A DNA stretch of 5,084 nucleotides from Candidatus Melainabacteria bacterium (lineage in GTDB: Bacteria; Cyanobacteriota; Vampirovibrionia; Obscuribacterales; Obscuribacteraceae): positions 1 to 5,084 of the forward strand of contig PSRH01000219.1 in assembly GCA_003175915.1 (NCBI GenBank), in the 5' to 3' direction. Positions 1-5,084 of the stretch are shown piece after piece. The notes under the pieces are model-generated. The model was not told where the DNA came from, ran no database searches, and saw nothing but the letters and a program-made list of their open reading frames with translations. The translations under genes were made by a program, and so were the position numbers. Positions within the stretch are counted from its first letter, which is position 1; the number at the start of each line of letters is the position of its first letter.

Positions 1-1055
1 GGAATGGCAGGCGGAATCGGCGCTTCCGGCTTGGCTGGTGGCGGCGGCTGGGCCAGGGCTCTGGCGCTGGGAATCGTCTGTTGTCCGAGCGCTCCTTTTA
101 AGGCGTTACGGAGGAATTCGACAGAGGCGTTTTCCTGATCGCCTTCCTTCCTCGGAACAATTCTTTGGTGGAGCTGCATAATTGGCTCGCGGTTACGCTT
201 TTCAGCCGGCAGTTTGACCAGTGCCTCGGCAACTTTATCCGCCACGCTCTGCACCATGTCCACTTCCTTGCGCGTCCAGGCCCGGCGATAATCGCACTGC
301 TGAAGGATAACACAGCCGTGCACTGCCACCGTACTGCGCAATCCCACACCGAGAAGGGAGCGAACCCCGATCAGCTGCAGCTCTTCCTGAACCGGAGAGG
401 CATAAGCGCCCAGTTGTCCTTCATAGAAGATTAATGGCCACGCCGATAAGAGCGTCTGAGCAACCACAGGCGAATCGGTGGTCGGCCAGCGGAACTCCTG
501 ACAACTCTTCACTTTGTCTTGTTGCCAGAATTCATAACACTTCCAGCCGGTTTGATCCTCATCGGTACAAATGAAGAGACAGCGGCTTGCCTGCAAAGCC
601 TTGCCCAATATGTTCACGACCATGAAGAGGGCGTCACCGATTCCCAGCGAATAGGACATGACGTTGCCGATTTCGACCAGAAAGGTATCGCGGAAGGTAT
701 CGCGCTGGATGATGTCGCTAATTTGAGCCTGGCGAATGATATTGCCTAGCTCACCAACGATTATCCTCAGCGAATTGATTTCTGCCTCGCTGGCTTTATC
801 GCGGCGGGCAACCGTGATCGATCCGAAGCTCAAGCCGTTCAACTCGAGCGGCATGGTCAGGGTGGCATGAGCGTCGGCTTCTTCAGCCGGTGATTTGTAC
901 TCGCAAATGGAAGTGACGTTTGGATCGAGCGGGTTGGAAAGCATGATCTGGCAAGATTCAGCGGTGAGCGTTTCGCCAATCTCTTTAACCGTGGTCTCAA
1001 GTATCCGTTTTAGATCTTTGACACCGGTCAGCTTATTCAAAAGGGCCGTCGTCAT
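1..1055 (-). CDS. Tandem GAF-domain sensory protein, C-terminus cut by window edge
   Basis: An uninterrupted minus-strand frame starts at ATG 1055-1053 and runs off the left edge (351 codons plus 2 bases visible). A TAG codon lies directly upstream of the ATG, so no longer start exists, and GGAAG (1069-1065) sits 9 bases ahead as a ribosome site. Residues about 8-110 look like a first, degenerate GAF domain. A linker helix follows at about 108-128, then a clearer second GAF domain at about 130-281, ending in the pattern GVRSLLGVGL, HGCVILQQC and RRAW.RKEVDMVQSVADKVAEAL. Residues 282-336 look like a charged linker and 337-350 are proline-rich (PPPPAKPEAPIPPA), which suggests a tether to a further domain beyond the window. 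GAF domains bind small molecules or chromophores in signalling proteins. No cysteine arrangement clearly assigns a bilin ligand, so the ligand is unknown. There is no signal peptide or membrane segment, so it is probably cytoplasmic. The output domain (kinase, phosphatase, cyclase or none) cannot be told. The double-GAF reading is fairly secure for the second domain and less so for the first. Confidence 0.85.
   Translation of the reverse strand, partial: MTTALLNKLTGVKDLKRILETTVKEIGETLTAESCQIMLSNPLDPNVTSICEYKSPAEEADAHATLTMPLELNGLSFGSITVARRDKASEAEINSLRIIVGELGNIIRQAQISDIIQRDTFRDTFLVEIGNVMSYSLGIGDALFMVVNILGKALQASRCLFICTDEDQTGWKCYEFWQQDKVKSCQEFRWPTTDSPVVAQTLLSAWPLIFYEGQLGAYASPVQEELQLIGVRSLLGVGLRSTVAVHGCVILQQCDYRRAWTRKEVDMVQSVADKVAEALVKLPAEKRNREPIMQLHQRIVPRKEGDQENASVEFLRNALKGALGQQTIPSARALAQPPPPAKPEAPIPPAI
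682..705 (-). repeat. 12-base in-frame tandem duplication in the GAF gene
   Basis: Plus-strand bases 682-693 and 694-705 are near-identical 12-mers (AAGGTATCGCGG then AAGGTATCGCGC). Within the minus-strand gene they encode RDTF twice in a row (residues 118-125), in the predicted linker helix between the two GAF domains. The copy number is two, and the unit is a multiple of three, so the frame is kept. Confidence 0.8.
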
Positions 1056-1098
1056 CTATGCCAACTTCCATCCATACCGCCAGACCATTTTGATGAGA

Positions 1099-1127
1099 AT
1101 TATAGCGTTGGGCAGGATGCCTGGAAG
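1099..1127 (-). promoter_or_regulatory. Candidate sigma-70-type promoter for the GAF gene
   Basis: Reading the minus strand, a perfect TATAAT (1104-1099) lies 17 bases downstream of CTTCCA (1127-1122), which matches the TTGACA consensus at only 3 of 6 positions. Transcription would begin near 1092, giving a leader of about 37 bases before the ATG at 1055. The -10 is strong and well placed in the gap between two co-oriented genes. The -35 is weak, so an activator or a different sigma preference is possible. Confidence 0.4.
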
Positions 1128-1138
1128 AAAGAGCAAGA

Positions 1139-1672
1139 TCAATTAGCCTGAGACATTTTGGTGCAAGCCAGGGCAATTATTTCGCTGACGTTCCTGGCCA
1201 AGCGCCATTGCTTCAGCTCCTCCAGCTTTACCCATTGGGCGGCATGCACTTCTTCTTTCTTAAGTAAGGCAGGTAGTGGCGGTGTTTGAGCAATTGGCTT
1301 AAGCAAAAAAACCAGATCCAGGTGATAAAAATCTTGCTCTTTCTCAACCGCGTGAACGGCATGCATACACAGGGGTTGCGGCAGGAAAAAGTAATCAATG
1401 CTGCCCGTATCTGGGATTGGCTCAAGGAGGATTTCAGCCTCGACGCCCGTCTCTTCCAGGACTTCCCGCACGGCGGCCTCGTGGGGCATCTCACCTTCCA
1501 GCAGGTGCCCGCCCGCTGGCAGCCAGAGACCGATCCTCTTGTGATGGACCAGCAAGACGTGCCCTTCCGCGATCACTAGCCCGCTGGCTGTGAAATGATT
1601 AGCCAGGTGGCGATGCCGGCTAATGTTGACTTTCTTGAGGCTAGGGGACATAAAAAACGGTGGCTTTTGCAT
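1139..1672 (-). CDS. Nudix (MutT-like) hydrolase, 177 aa
   Basis: The protein carries a complete Nudix box at residues 55-77, fitting GX5EX7REUXEEXGU exactly: G55, E61, then R69-E70-V71-L72-E73-E74-T75-G76-V77. The glutamates coordinate the magnesium used to cleave a nucleoside diphosphate linked to another group X. The strand before it (residues 30-54, ending GLWLPAGG) and the C-terminal part (PALLKKEEVHAAQWVKLEEL, about residues 134-153) fit a single Nudix domain of usual length with a short N-terminal extension. The substrate (oxidised nucleotide, ADP-ribose, dinucleotide or other) cannot be read from the sequence. There is no signal peptide, so it is cytoplasmic. The start at 1672 is the most upstream ATG after an in-frame TGA near 1716. 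ATG at 1651 (residue 8) is an alternative, and neither has an obvious Shine-Dalgarno sequence. It is divergent from the membrane-protein operon and lies 83 bases upstream of the GAF gene on the same strand. I see no link in function with either. Confidence 0.93.
   Translation of the reverse strand: MQKPPFFMSPSLKKVNISRHRHLANHFTASGLVIAEGHVLLVHHKRIGLWLPAGGHLLEGEMPHEAAVREVLEETGVEAEILLEPIPDTGSIDYFFLPQPLCMHAVHAVEKEQDFYHLDLVFLLKPIAQTPPLPALLKKEEVHAAQWVKLEELKQWRLARNVSEIIALACTKMSQAN
1626..1654 (+). promoter_or_regulatory. Weak candidate promoter for the membrane-protein/MoxR operon
   Basis: TTGACT (1626-1631, 5 of 6 to consensus) is followed after 17 bases by CATAAA (1649-1654, 4 of 6). It would start transcripts near 1661, with a leader of about 60 bases that includes the GACAG/CTGTC inverted repeat. 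It lies inside the 5' end of the divergent Nudix gene. A second consensus-like -35, TTGACA at 1677-1682, has only a poor -10 (TAGAAA, 1698-1703, spacer 15) and would start transcription inside the ribosome site, so I prefer the first. Both are guesses from pattern alone. Confidence 0.25.
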
Positions 1673-1678
1673 TTGCTT

Positions 1679-1694
1679 GACAGCTAATTCTGTC
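1679..1694. promoter_or_regulatory. Interrupted palindrome in the divergent gap (possible operator)
   Basis: GACAG (1679-1683) and CTGTC (1690-1694) form a perfect 5-base inverted repeat around a 6-base AT-rich centre (CTAATT). It sits between the divergent Nudix and membrane-protein starts and overlaps a consensus-like TTGACA at 1677-1682. The size and placement suit a dimeric regulator, but a 5+5 repeat can arise by chance and no known operator is recognised. Confidence 0.25.
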
Positions 1695-1705
1695 GGGTAG
1701 AAATT

Positions 1706-1713
1706 AAGGGGGG
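1706..1713 (+). promoter_or_regulatory. Strong ribosome binding site that fixes a TTG start
   Basis: AAGGGGGG lies 7 bases before TTG 1721. It is the best Shine-Dalgarno match in this part of the window and decides for the TTG. There is no in-frame ATG or GTG between it and the upstream in-frame stop (TAA, 1685-1687). Confidence 0.75.
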
Positions 1714-1720
1714 TTCAACC

Positions 1721-2644
1721 TTGCCAGAGATAGCCAAACAAGCTCAATCGATAGGCGATTTAATTGGTCGTGCCATCAGGCTTTACCGGCAAAATTTCCT
1801 CATTATTGTACAGGTCCTCCTCTTGCCTTCCGCTGGAGCAACTTTGGGCAAGATTGGTTTGCAGTGGGGACTTATCCACATCAAAGAAACTTCGATCTTT
1901 CTGCCGGCGGTCCTCTGTATGGCAATCGGCTTCGCCTTGTCGCTCTGGTTTCTCTGGGTATTGACTTTGAGACAAGTGGGGCTGGTAAAACTATTGGAAA
2001 GCGATGGCTTAAGCTTCTCCGTTGCCTACCAAGCGGTAAAAAAGCGAGGTTGGGCGATATTTTTCATTTTTCTGCTCACCCATCTTATGGTATTTGCCAA
2101 TGTCGCTCTCTTTATCGCGGAGCTGGTAGTTCTGGCCGTAGCCGCCAACGTCGCCTCGATCAATCATGTCTTCCTGGCGGTCATGGGCATGCTCGGTTTT
2201 GTCGGCGGCTGCGTAGGCGCTATATACGCAACGCTTTTCACCTTTGTTGCTTTCGCCAGTGTTGCTCTTACCAACCAGAAATTCGGGCCCTTGCTCAAAG
2301 AAACTTTCGCCCTGCTTGGGCGCGATCTCAAGCGCGCCTCCTGGTTTGTTATATTACTGTCGATTGGCTTGGCCGCTATGGTACCGCCATTGACCTTGCC
2401 ACTCATGGGCTTGACTCTGGTCGATGCCATGAAACCACGCGCCGCCGCCGAAGCTTGGCTGGGCAACGGCCAATACTCCCTGTTCACTCTGGTAGTCGCT
2501 CAATCCTGGGAGTCCCTGATTAACATGGTAATCTGGCCGATAATGTTCTTCGCCCACGGCTTGCTCTACCGGGATCTAAAAATGCGGCAGCACGCCTCAG
2601 ATTTATTGCTTGAGCTGGAAAGACTAGAAATCAAAAGGGCTTGA
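1721..2644 (+). CDS. Multi-pass membrane protein at the head of the MoxR operon
   Basis: This is a 307-residue hydrophobic protein. Predicted membrane segments lie near residues 25-44, 58-82, 110-143 (long enough for two), 148-182, 205-232 and 254-282, so six or seven helices in total. The N-terminus has the pattern IGDLIGRAIRLYRQNF (11-26), and the C-terminus, after the last helix, has LLYRDLKMRQHASDLLLELE (281-300). Similar motifs (a '..lldrafrlyrrnf' start and a 'YrDLr.R.egxDLelxlE' end) are familiar from uncharacterised membrane proteins encoded beside DUF4129 genes, often annotated as glycerophosphoryl diester phosphodiesterase membrane-domain-like. That name does not imply enzyme activity here, since no catalytic phosphodiesterase domain is present. 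The TTG start is supported by a strong ribosome site. The next gene begins 1 base after the stop, so the two are almost certainly co-translated. It is likely a membrane scaffold of the MoxR-associated complex; this role is inferred from context only. Confidence 0.85.
   Translation: MPEIAKQAQSIGDLIGRAIRLYRQNFLIIVQVLLLPSAGATLGKIGLQWGLIHIKETSIFLPAVLCMAIGFALSLWFLWVLTLRQVGLVKLLESDGLSFSVAYQAVKKRGWAIFFIFLLTHLMVFANVALFIAELVVLAVAANVASINHVFLAVMGMLGFVGGCVGAIYATLFTFVAFASVALTNQKFGPLLKETFALLGRDLKRASWFVILLSIGLAAMVPPLTLPLMGLTLVDAMKPRAAAEAWLGNGQYSLFTLVVAQSWESLINMVIWPIMFFAHGLLYRDLKMRQHASDLLLELERLEIKRA
2633..2639 (+). promoter_or_regulatory. Ribosome binding site for the TTG start of the DUF4129 gene
   Basis: AAAAGGG, inside the last codons of the preceding gene, is 6 bases before TTG 2646. 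An in-frame TAG at 2625-2627 leaves this TTG as the only upstream start. It is the second TTG start in a row in this operon. Confidence 0.65.
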
Positions 2645-2645
2645 A

Positions 2646-3326
2646 TTGTCGAAAGCATTTTTAGACGTCCACGACCTGATTGCGGCCACTGCTCAGCACT
2701 ACCAGTATCCGCCCCCGCCTAAAATGCTCTTGAACCTGCAGGAGCTGGTAAGTACGCTCCTGCGCATGTTGCTCGATCTGATTGCCTCCCTTCTCTCCGT
2801 CATTCCCGGCAATACAGATACGAGAACGGTTGGCAATTTTATGAGGCTGGGTCTTTATTTTATCGGACTATTAGGAGCCGTATTACTGGTCTGGTTGCTC
2901 TTCAGTCGCCTGAGCGAATTGAGCAAGCAGGCCCACCTGGCCAGAACCAGCACTTTGCCGGACAGTGCCCCTTTGACAGCGGCTGCCTGGCACAGGCAAG
3001 CTTTGCATTTCGCCCAAATGGGAAACTGGAAGGACGCCTGTCGGGCCCTATTGCTCGCCGCCGTTCGACTTTTGGACGAACAAAAGGTGGTGCCCTTTAT
3101 CGCTAACCGCACCAACTTCGAATACGGCTATGCCCTGGTCTCGCGAGCAAGTATACGCAGCAATTTCAGATCGCTTGCCGACACAGTCGACGTATGCTGG
3201 TTCGGCAACAACGAAGCAGAGGAAGCCGATTTCCGAAATTGTCAGACATATTTTGAGGCGATTAGATCAGAGCTTGCCGCGCAAGCCAACACCGATAGAA
3301 ATAGAGATCCGGCAGCATATGGCTGA
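2646..3326 (+). CDS. DUF4129-type membrane protein, 226 aa
   Basis: Residues about 28-53 form a hydrophobic, partly amphipathic helix (interrupted by R40 and D44). A clear membrane helix spans 68-87 (GLYFIGLLGAVLLVWLLF at its core). The soluble C-terminal part, about 113-208, matches the DUF4129 pattern: a helix AAAWHRQALHFAQMGNWKDA, then CRALLLAAVRLLDEQ, the signature NRTNFEY (154-160; family form 'TnrEY'), and a last helix pair with F174..L177 and CWFGNNEAEEADF (184-196; family form 'WYG......dy'). DUF4129 is usually found as the cytoplasmic tail of membrane proteins or transglutaminase-like proteins next to MoxR and DUF58 genes, and its molecular role is unknown. The TTG start is set by an AAAAGGG ribosome site. 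The 3' end overlaps the next gene by 8 bases (ATGGCTGA), which points to translational coupling and fixed stoichiometry. Confidence 0.85.
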   Translation: MSKAFLDVHDLIAATAQHYQYPPPPKMLLNLQELVSTLLRMLLDLIASLLSVIPGNTDTRTVGNFMRLGLYFIGLLGAVLLVWLLFSRLSELSKQAHLARTSTLPDSAPLTAAAWHRQALHFAQMGNWKDACRALLLAAVRLLDEQKVVPFIANRTNFEYGYALVSRASIRSNFRSLADTVDVCWFGNNEAEEADFRNCQTYFEAIRSELAAQANTDRNRDPAAYG

Positions 3327-4551
3327 TGCTAATCACTTAAATTCAAGCGATTCCCTGAGAGCGACGTCGCATCGCTTGTGGTGGCAACTTGTCGTTCTTT
3401 TCATGGTCAGCGCTGTCTCAGTGTACGTGGGGCTGTCCTTCAATGAAAAGGTAGAAGGGTTTCTGCCCGAAGCTACGATCATGCCATCGGTCTTCAACAA
3501 GCGCCCGAGCGGACTTAGCGGCTTATTCGAGATTGCTCGCCAAGCCGGGCTTCCTTGCCAGGCCTGGCAGAGTACTTACCGCGAATTGAAAAGCGCGCAC
3601 GGGCTTCTCTGTATTGTCAGCCCGATTGAATCTTTCAATAAAGTAGAGGAAGAGCAAATTCTCGATTGGGTGCACAAGGGCAACTCCCTGATTTTTTTAG
3701 ACCGCTTCGACACTATAGAAGGTCAGAGATTCTTGAAAAAGCTGGGCTTGAAGTTTAAACTCGGCAAAAAAATAAGCGATCAGGTTTTTACGCCTTGCTC
3801 GGATGCCGGCAACTGTGCTTATGTCCGGCATTTATTCTTGTCGGCACAAACCAGGCTTGCCGGTGGCCGGCCGGTGGCTGAAGATTCTGACGGCAAGCTG
3901 ATCACCGAGATTGCTTACGGAAAGGGCCGGGCTTTTGTGGGAACGACACCGGCGCTCTGTGCCAATCGTTTCCTCAAATCGCCTGCGAACTACGACAATT
4001 TTCAGCTTTTCGTCAATTGGCTTGCCACTGCTGACGGTTCACTCTTCTTTGATGAGCGGTGCCATGGCTTTTCCAATTCAACCAACATCTTCGCTTTTTT
4101 GCTTGCCGAACCACCAGGTTTTGTATCTCTCCAGCTACTTTTGATTTTGGCTGTGCTGGTCGTAAGTAACAATCAGAGATTCGGCGGCGTCAAAGAGTAC
4201 GTCAAGAAAAGAGAGATTTCCAGCTTGCAATTTATCGACGGGCTGGCCAATGCCTATGAAAGAGCGAAAGCCGGCCTGGCCGCCCTGGAAATCATCGTGC
4301 AAGACTTCAAAACAAGACTTTGCAAAGAGCTGGGACTCGCAAGCCACAGCTCGGCGCAGGAAGTGGCGCTTGCCTGGCAGGGTCGTGTCGGTGACGACGG
4401 TAGCAATTTGCTCGAATTCCTGACAAACTATGACCGGGTCCTACGGGAGAAAAGGATTTCAACAGTGGAACTGAAGAAATACATTCTAAAATGTGACGAG
4501 CTGGCTCGCCAATATGAGGGGCAGTCTCGTCGTAAGCGTCAGAGATTCTAA
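3319..4551 (+). CDS. DUF4350-type membrane protein, 410 aa
   Basis: Membrane helices are predicted at about 20-38 and 268-283, enclosing a domain of about 230 residues probably outside the cytoplasmic membrane. A basic-ended cytoplasmic tail (284-410, ending RRKRQRF) follows. The enclosed domain follows the DUF4350 plan: a 'GLSGLFEIARQAGLPCQAW' segment (65-83), a strand and loop LLCIVSP (96-102), EEEQILDWVHKGNSLIFLD (110-128), GKGRAFVG (201-208), and FFDERCHG (243-250; family form 'DEyhHG'). The fold resembles the glutamine-amidotransferase-like domains in which an ordinary protein would bind a ligand, but no catalytic triad is evident. The frame is open back to an ATG at 3130. I chose ATG 3319 because it gives a normal N-terminus just before the first helix, overlaps the upstream stop by only 8 bases, and avoids about 190 bases of double coding. 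The ribosome site is weak (GAGAT, 3304-3308), so coupling to the upstream gene is likely. It lies between DUF4129 and MoxR, the usual partners. Confidence 0.87.
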   Translation: MADANHLNSSDSLRATSHRLWWQLVVLFMVSAVSVYVGLSFNEKVEGFLPEATIMPSVFNKRPSGLSGLFEIARQAGLPCQAWQSTYRELKSAHGLLCIVSPIESFNKVEEEQILDWVHKGNSLIFLDRFDTIEGQRFLKKLGLKFKLGKKISDQVFTPCSDAGNCAYVRHLFLSAQTRLAGGRPVAEDSDGKLITEIAYGKGRAFVGTTPALCANRFLKSPANYDNFQLFVNWLATADGSLFFDERCHGFSNSTNIFAFLLAEPPGFVSLQLLLILAVLVVSNNQRFGGVKEYVKKREISSLQFIDGLANAYERAKAGLAALEIIVQDFKTRLCKELGLASHSSAQEVALAWQGRVGDDGSNLLEFLTNYDRVLREKRISTVELKKYILKCDELARQYEGQSRRKRQRF

Positions 4552-4554
4552 ATT

Positions 4555-5084
4555 ATGCCTGAACTTATCACATCCGTTTTCGATCGACTGCGGCGCGGGC
4601 TGGCCGATGTGATTGTCGGACAAGAGCTGGTTATCGACCAAATACTGGTAGCGCTTCTGGCCGAAGGTCATGTCCTATTGGAAGGCGTCCCCGGAACGGC
4701 CAAGACCCTTTTGGTCAAGACTCTCGCATCTCTTATCGATACCGACTTCGGACGCATTCAGCTAACCCCGGACATGTTGCCGTCGGATATCACCGGCACA
4801 AGCGTATACGACCTGAACACGAAAACTTTCAGCATCAAGCGCGGACCGATTTTCACGAGCTTGCTTCTGGCAGACGAGATCAATCGTACGCCACCGAAAA
4901 CCCAGTCGGCGCTTTTGGAAGCAATGGAAGAACGGCAGGTTACCCTTGATGGTCAAGCCCAAACCCTGCCCGATGTCTTTATGGTGGTGGCAACCCAGAA
5001 CCCGATCGAGTTCGAAGGCACTTATCCGTTGCCTGAGGCCCAGCTCGATCGTTTTATGCTGAAAGTCTTGATCAGCTATCCGGA
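4555..5084 (+). CDS. MoxR-family AAA+ ATPase, C-terminus cut by window edge
   Basis: The N-terminal 176 residues are visible. The MoxR start pattern (IVGQELVIDQILVALLAEGH, 20-39) is followed by Walker A GVPGTAKT (44-51), the MoxR segment QLTPDMLPSDITG (69-81) and GPIFTSLLLADEINR (97-111), which includes Walker B with D107-E108. TPPKTQSALLEAMEERQVT (112-130) follows, then sensor 1 in ATQNP (146-150, N149) and the LDRFML segment (164-169) with the probable arginine finger R166. MoxR ATPases act as chaperone-like machines, usually with a DUF58/VWA partner, in cofactor insertion or in maturation and gating of envelope complexes. All ATPase residues seen are intact, so it should be active. The start is 3 bases after the DUF4350 stop, with no strong ribosome site, so it probably relies on coupling. 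The missing part should hold sensor 2 and the helical lid, another 130-150 residues in typical members. Confidence 0.96.
   Translation, partial: MPELITSVFDRLRRGLADVIVGQELVIDQILVALLAEGHVLLEGVPGTAKTLLVKTLASLIDTDFGRIQLTPDMLPSDITGTSVYDLNTKTFSIKRGPIFTSLLLADEINRTPPKTQSALLEAMEERQVTLDGQAQTLPDVFMVVATQNPIEFEGTYPLPEAQLDRFMLKVLISYP

Noticed and set aside
165..749. Plus-strand open frames opposite the GAF gene (165-434 and 519-749).
   Set aside because: They are antisense to a continuous 351-codon frame with GAF features, and they have no domain pattern or ribosome site.
1110..1123. Small inverted repeat CAGG-ATG-CCTG after the Nudix stop, considered as a terminator.
   Set aside because: The stem is only 4 bases and no T-run follows on the minus strand.
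1286..1579. A plus-strand frame of 97 codons opposite the Nudix gene.
   Set aside because: It is antisense to an exact Nudix box; the translation shows no family pattern.
1864..2523. A 219-codon open frame inside the multi-pass membrane gene, in a different frame.
   Set aside because: The translation is rich in R, S, G and C with no domain pattern, as expected for a shifted frame of a hydrophobic protein. The host frame has membrane helices, a strong ribosome site and family-like ends.
3130..3318. The DUF4350 frame is open upstream to an ATG at 3130, which would give a 473-residue protein overlapping DUF4129 by almost 200 bases.
   Set aside because: The extra 63 residues have no recognisable pattern, there is no ribosome site before 3130, and the overlapping stretch encodes the conserved end of DUF4129. 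ATG 3319 gives the usual short overlap and a normal N-terminus.
3766..3772. A7 run in the DUF4350 gene, a possible slippage or frameshift site; a T7 run lies at 3692-3698.
   Set aside because: The zero frame continues for 260 more codons with conserved DUF4350 motifs, and no stem-loop or alternative product is evident.
3859..3878. Direct repeat GCCGGTGGC (3859-3867, 3870-3878) around the palindrome GGCCGGCC.
   Set aside because: It lies within coding sequence for AGGRPVA, where GC-rich glycine, arginine and alanine codons readily give this by chance.
3722..4549. CAGAGATTC occurs three times in the DUF4350 gene (near 3723, 4173 and 4540), each time encoding QRF.
   Set aside because: The copies are far apart, with differing flanks and no spacing rule; most likely chance plus codon preference.

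Overview
The window holds two genes on the minus strand at the left and four genes on the plus strand at the right, separated by a 48-base divergent gap (1673-1720). The left minus-strand gene and the right-most plus-strand gene both run off the window. Coding density is high, base composition looks mid-GC, and two adjacent plus-strand genes start with TTG behind strong Shine-Dalgarno sequences, so this is clearly bacterial chromosome. The GAF-domain protein carries a 'QQC..RRAW..KEV' pattern that resembles GAF domains common in Cyanobacteria. Together with a MoxR/DUF4129/DUF4350 locus this makes a non-photosynthetic cyanobacterial relative (Vampirovibrionia/Melainabacteria, for example Obscuribacterales) a reasonable but unproven guess at the host.

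Left part (1-1672, minus strand): a Nudix hydrolase (1139-1672) lies upstream of a protein with two GAF-like sensory domains (1055 down to beyond base 1). They are 83 bases apart. A perfect TATAAT box in that gap suggests that the GAF gene has its own promoter, although read-through from the Nudix gene is also possible. The GAF protein's C-terminus is outside the window and begins with a proline-rich linker, so any output domain cannot be seen.

Right part (1721-5084, plus strand): a tightly packed operon. A multi-pass membrane protein (1721-2644) is followed after 1 base by a DUF4129-type membrane protein (2646-3326). This overlaps by 8 bases a DUF4350-type membrane protein (3319-4551), which is followed after 3 bases by a MoxR-family AAA+ ATPase (4555 to beyond 5084). 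This is the known MoxR/DUF58-associated envelope module. By analogy with other bacteria, a DUF58 (von Willebrand A-like) gene is expected just past the right edge. The likely picture is a cytoplasmic MoxR ATPase remodelling or inserting cofactors into a membrane complex built from the DUF4129, DUF4350 and multi-pass proteins. The molecular function of this module is not established, and nothing in the window defines its substrate.

I see no RNA gene, insertion sequence, CRISPR array, convincing terminator or sign of recent transfer. The most notable small-scale signals are a 12-base in-frame tandem duplication in the GAF gene, an interrupted palindrome in the divergent promoter gap, and six cysteines confined to the predicted extracytoplasmic domain of the DUF4350 protein.
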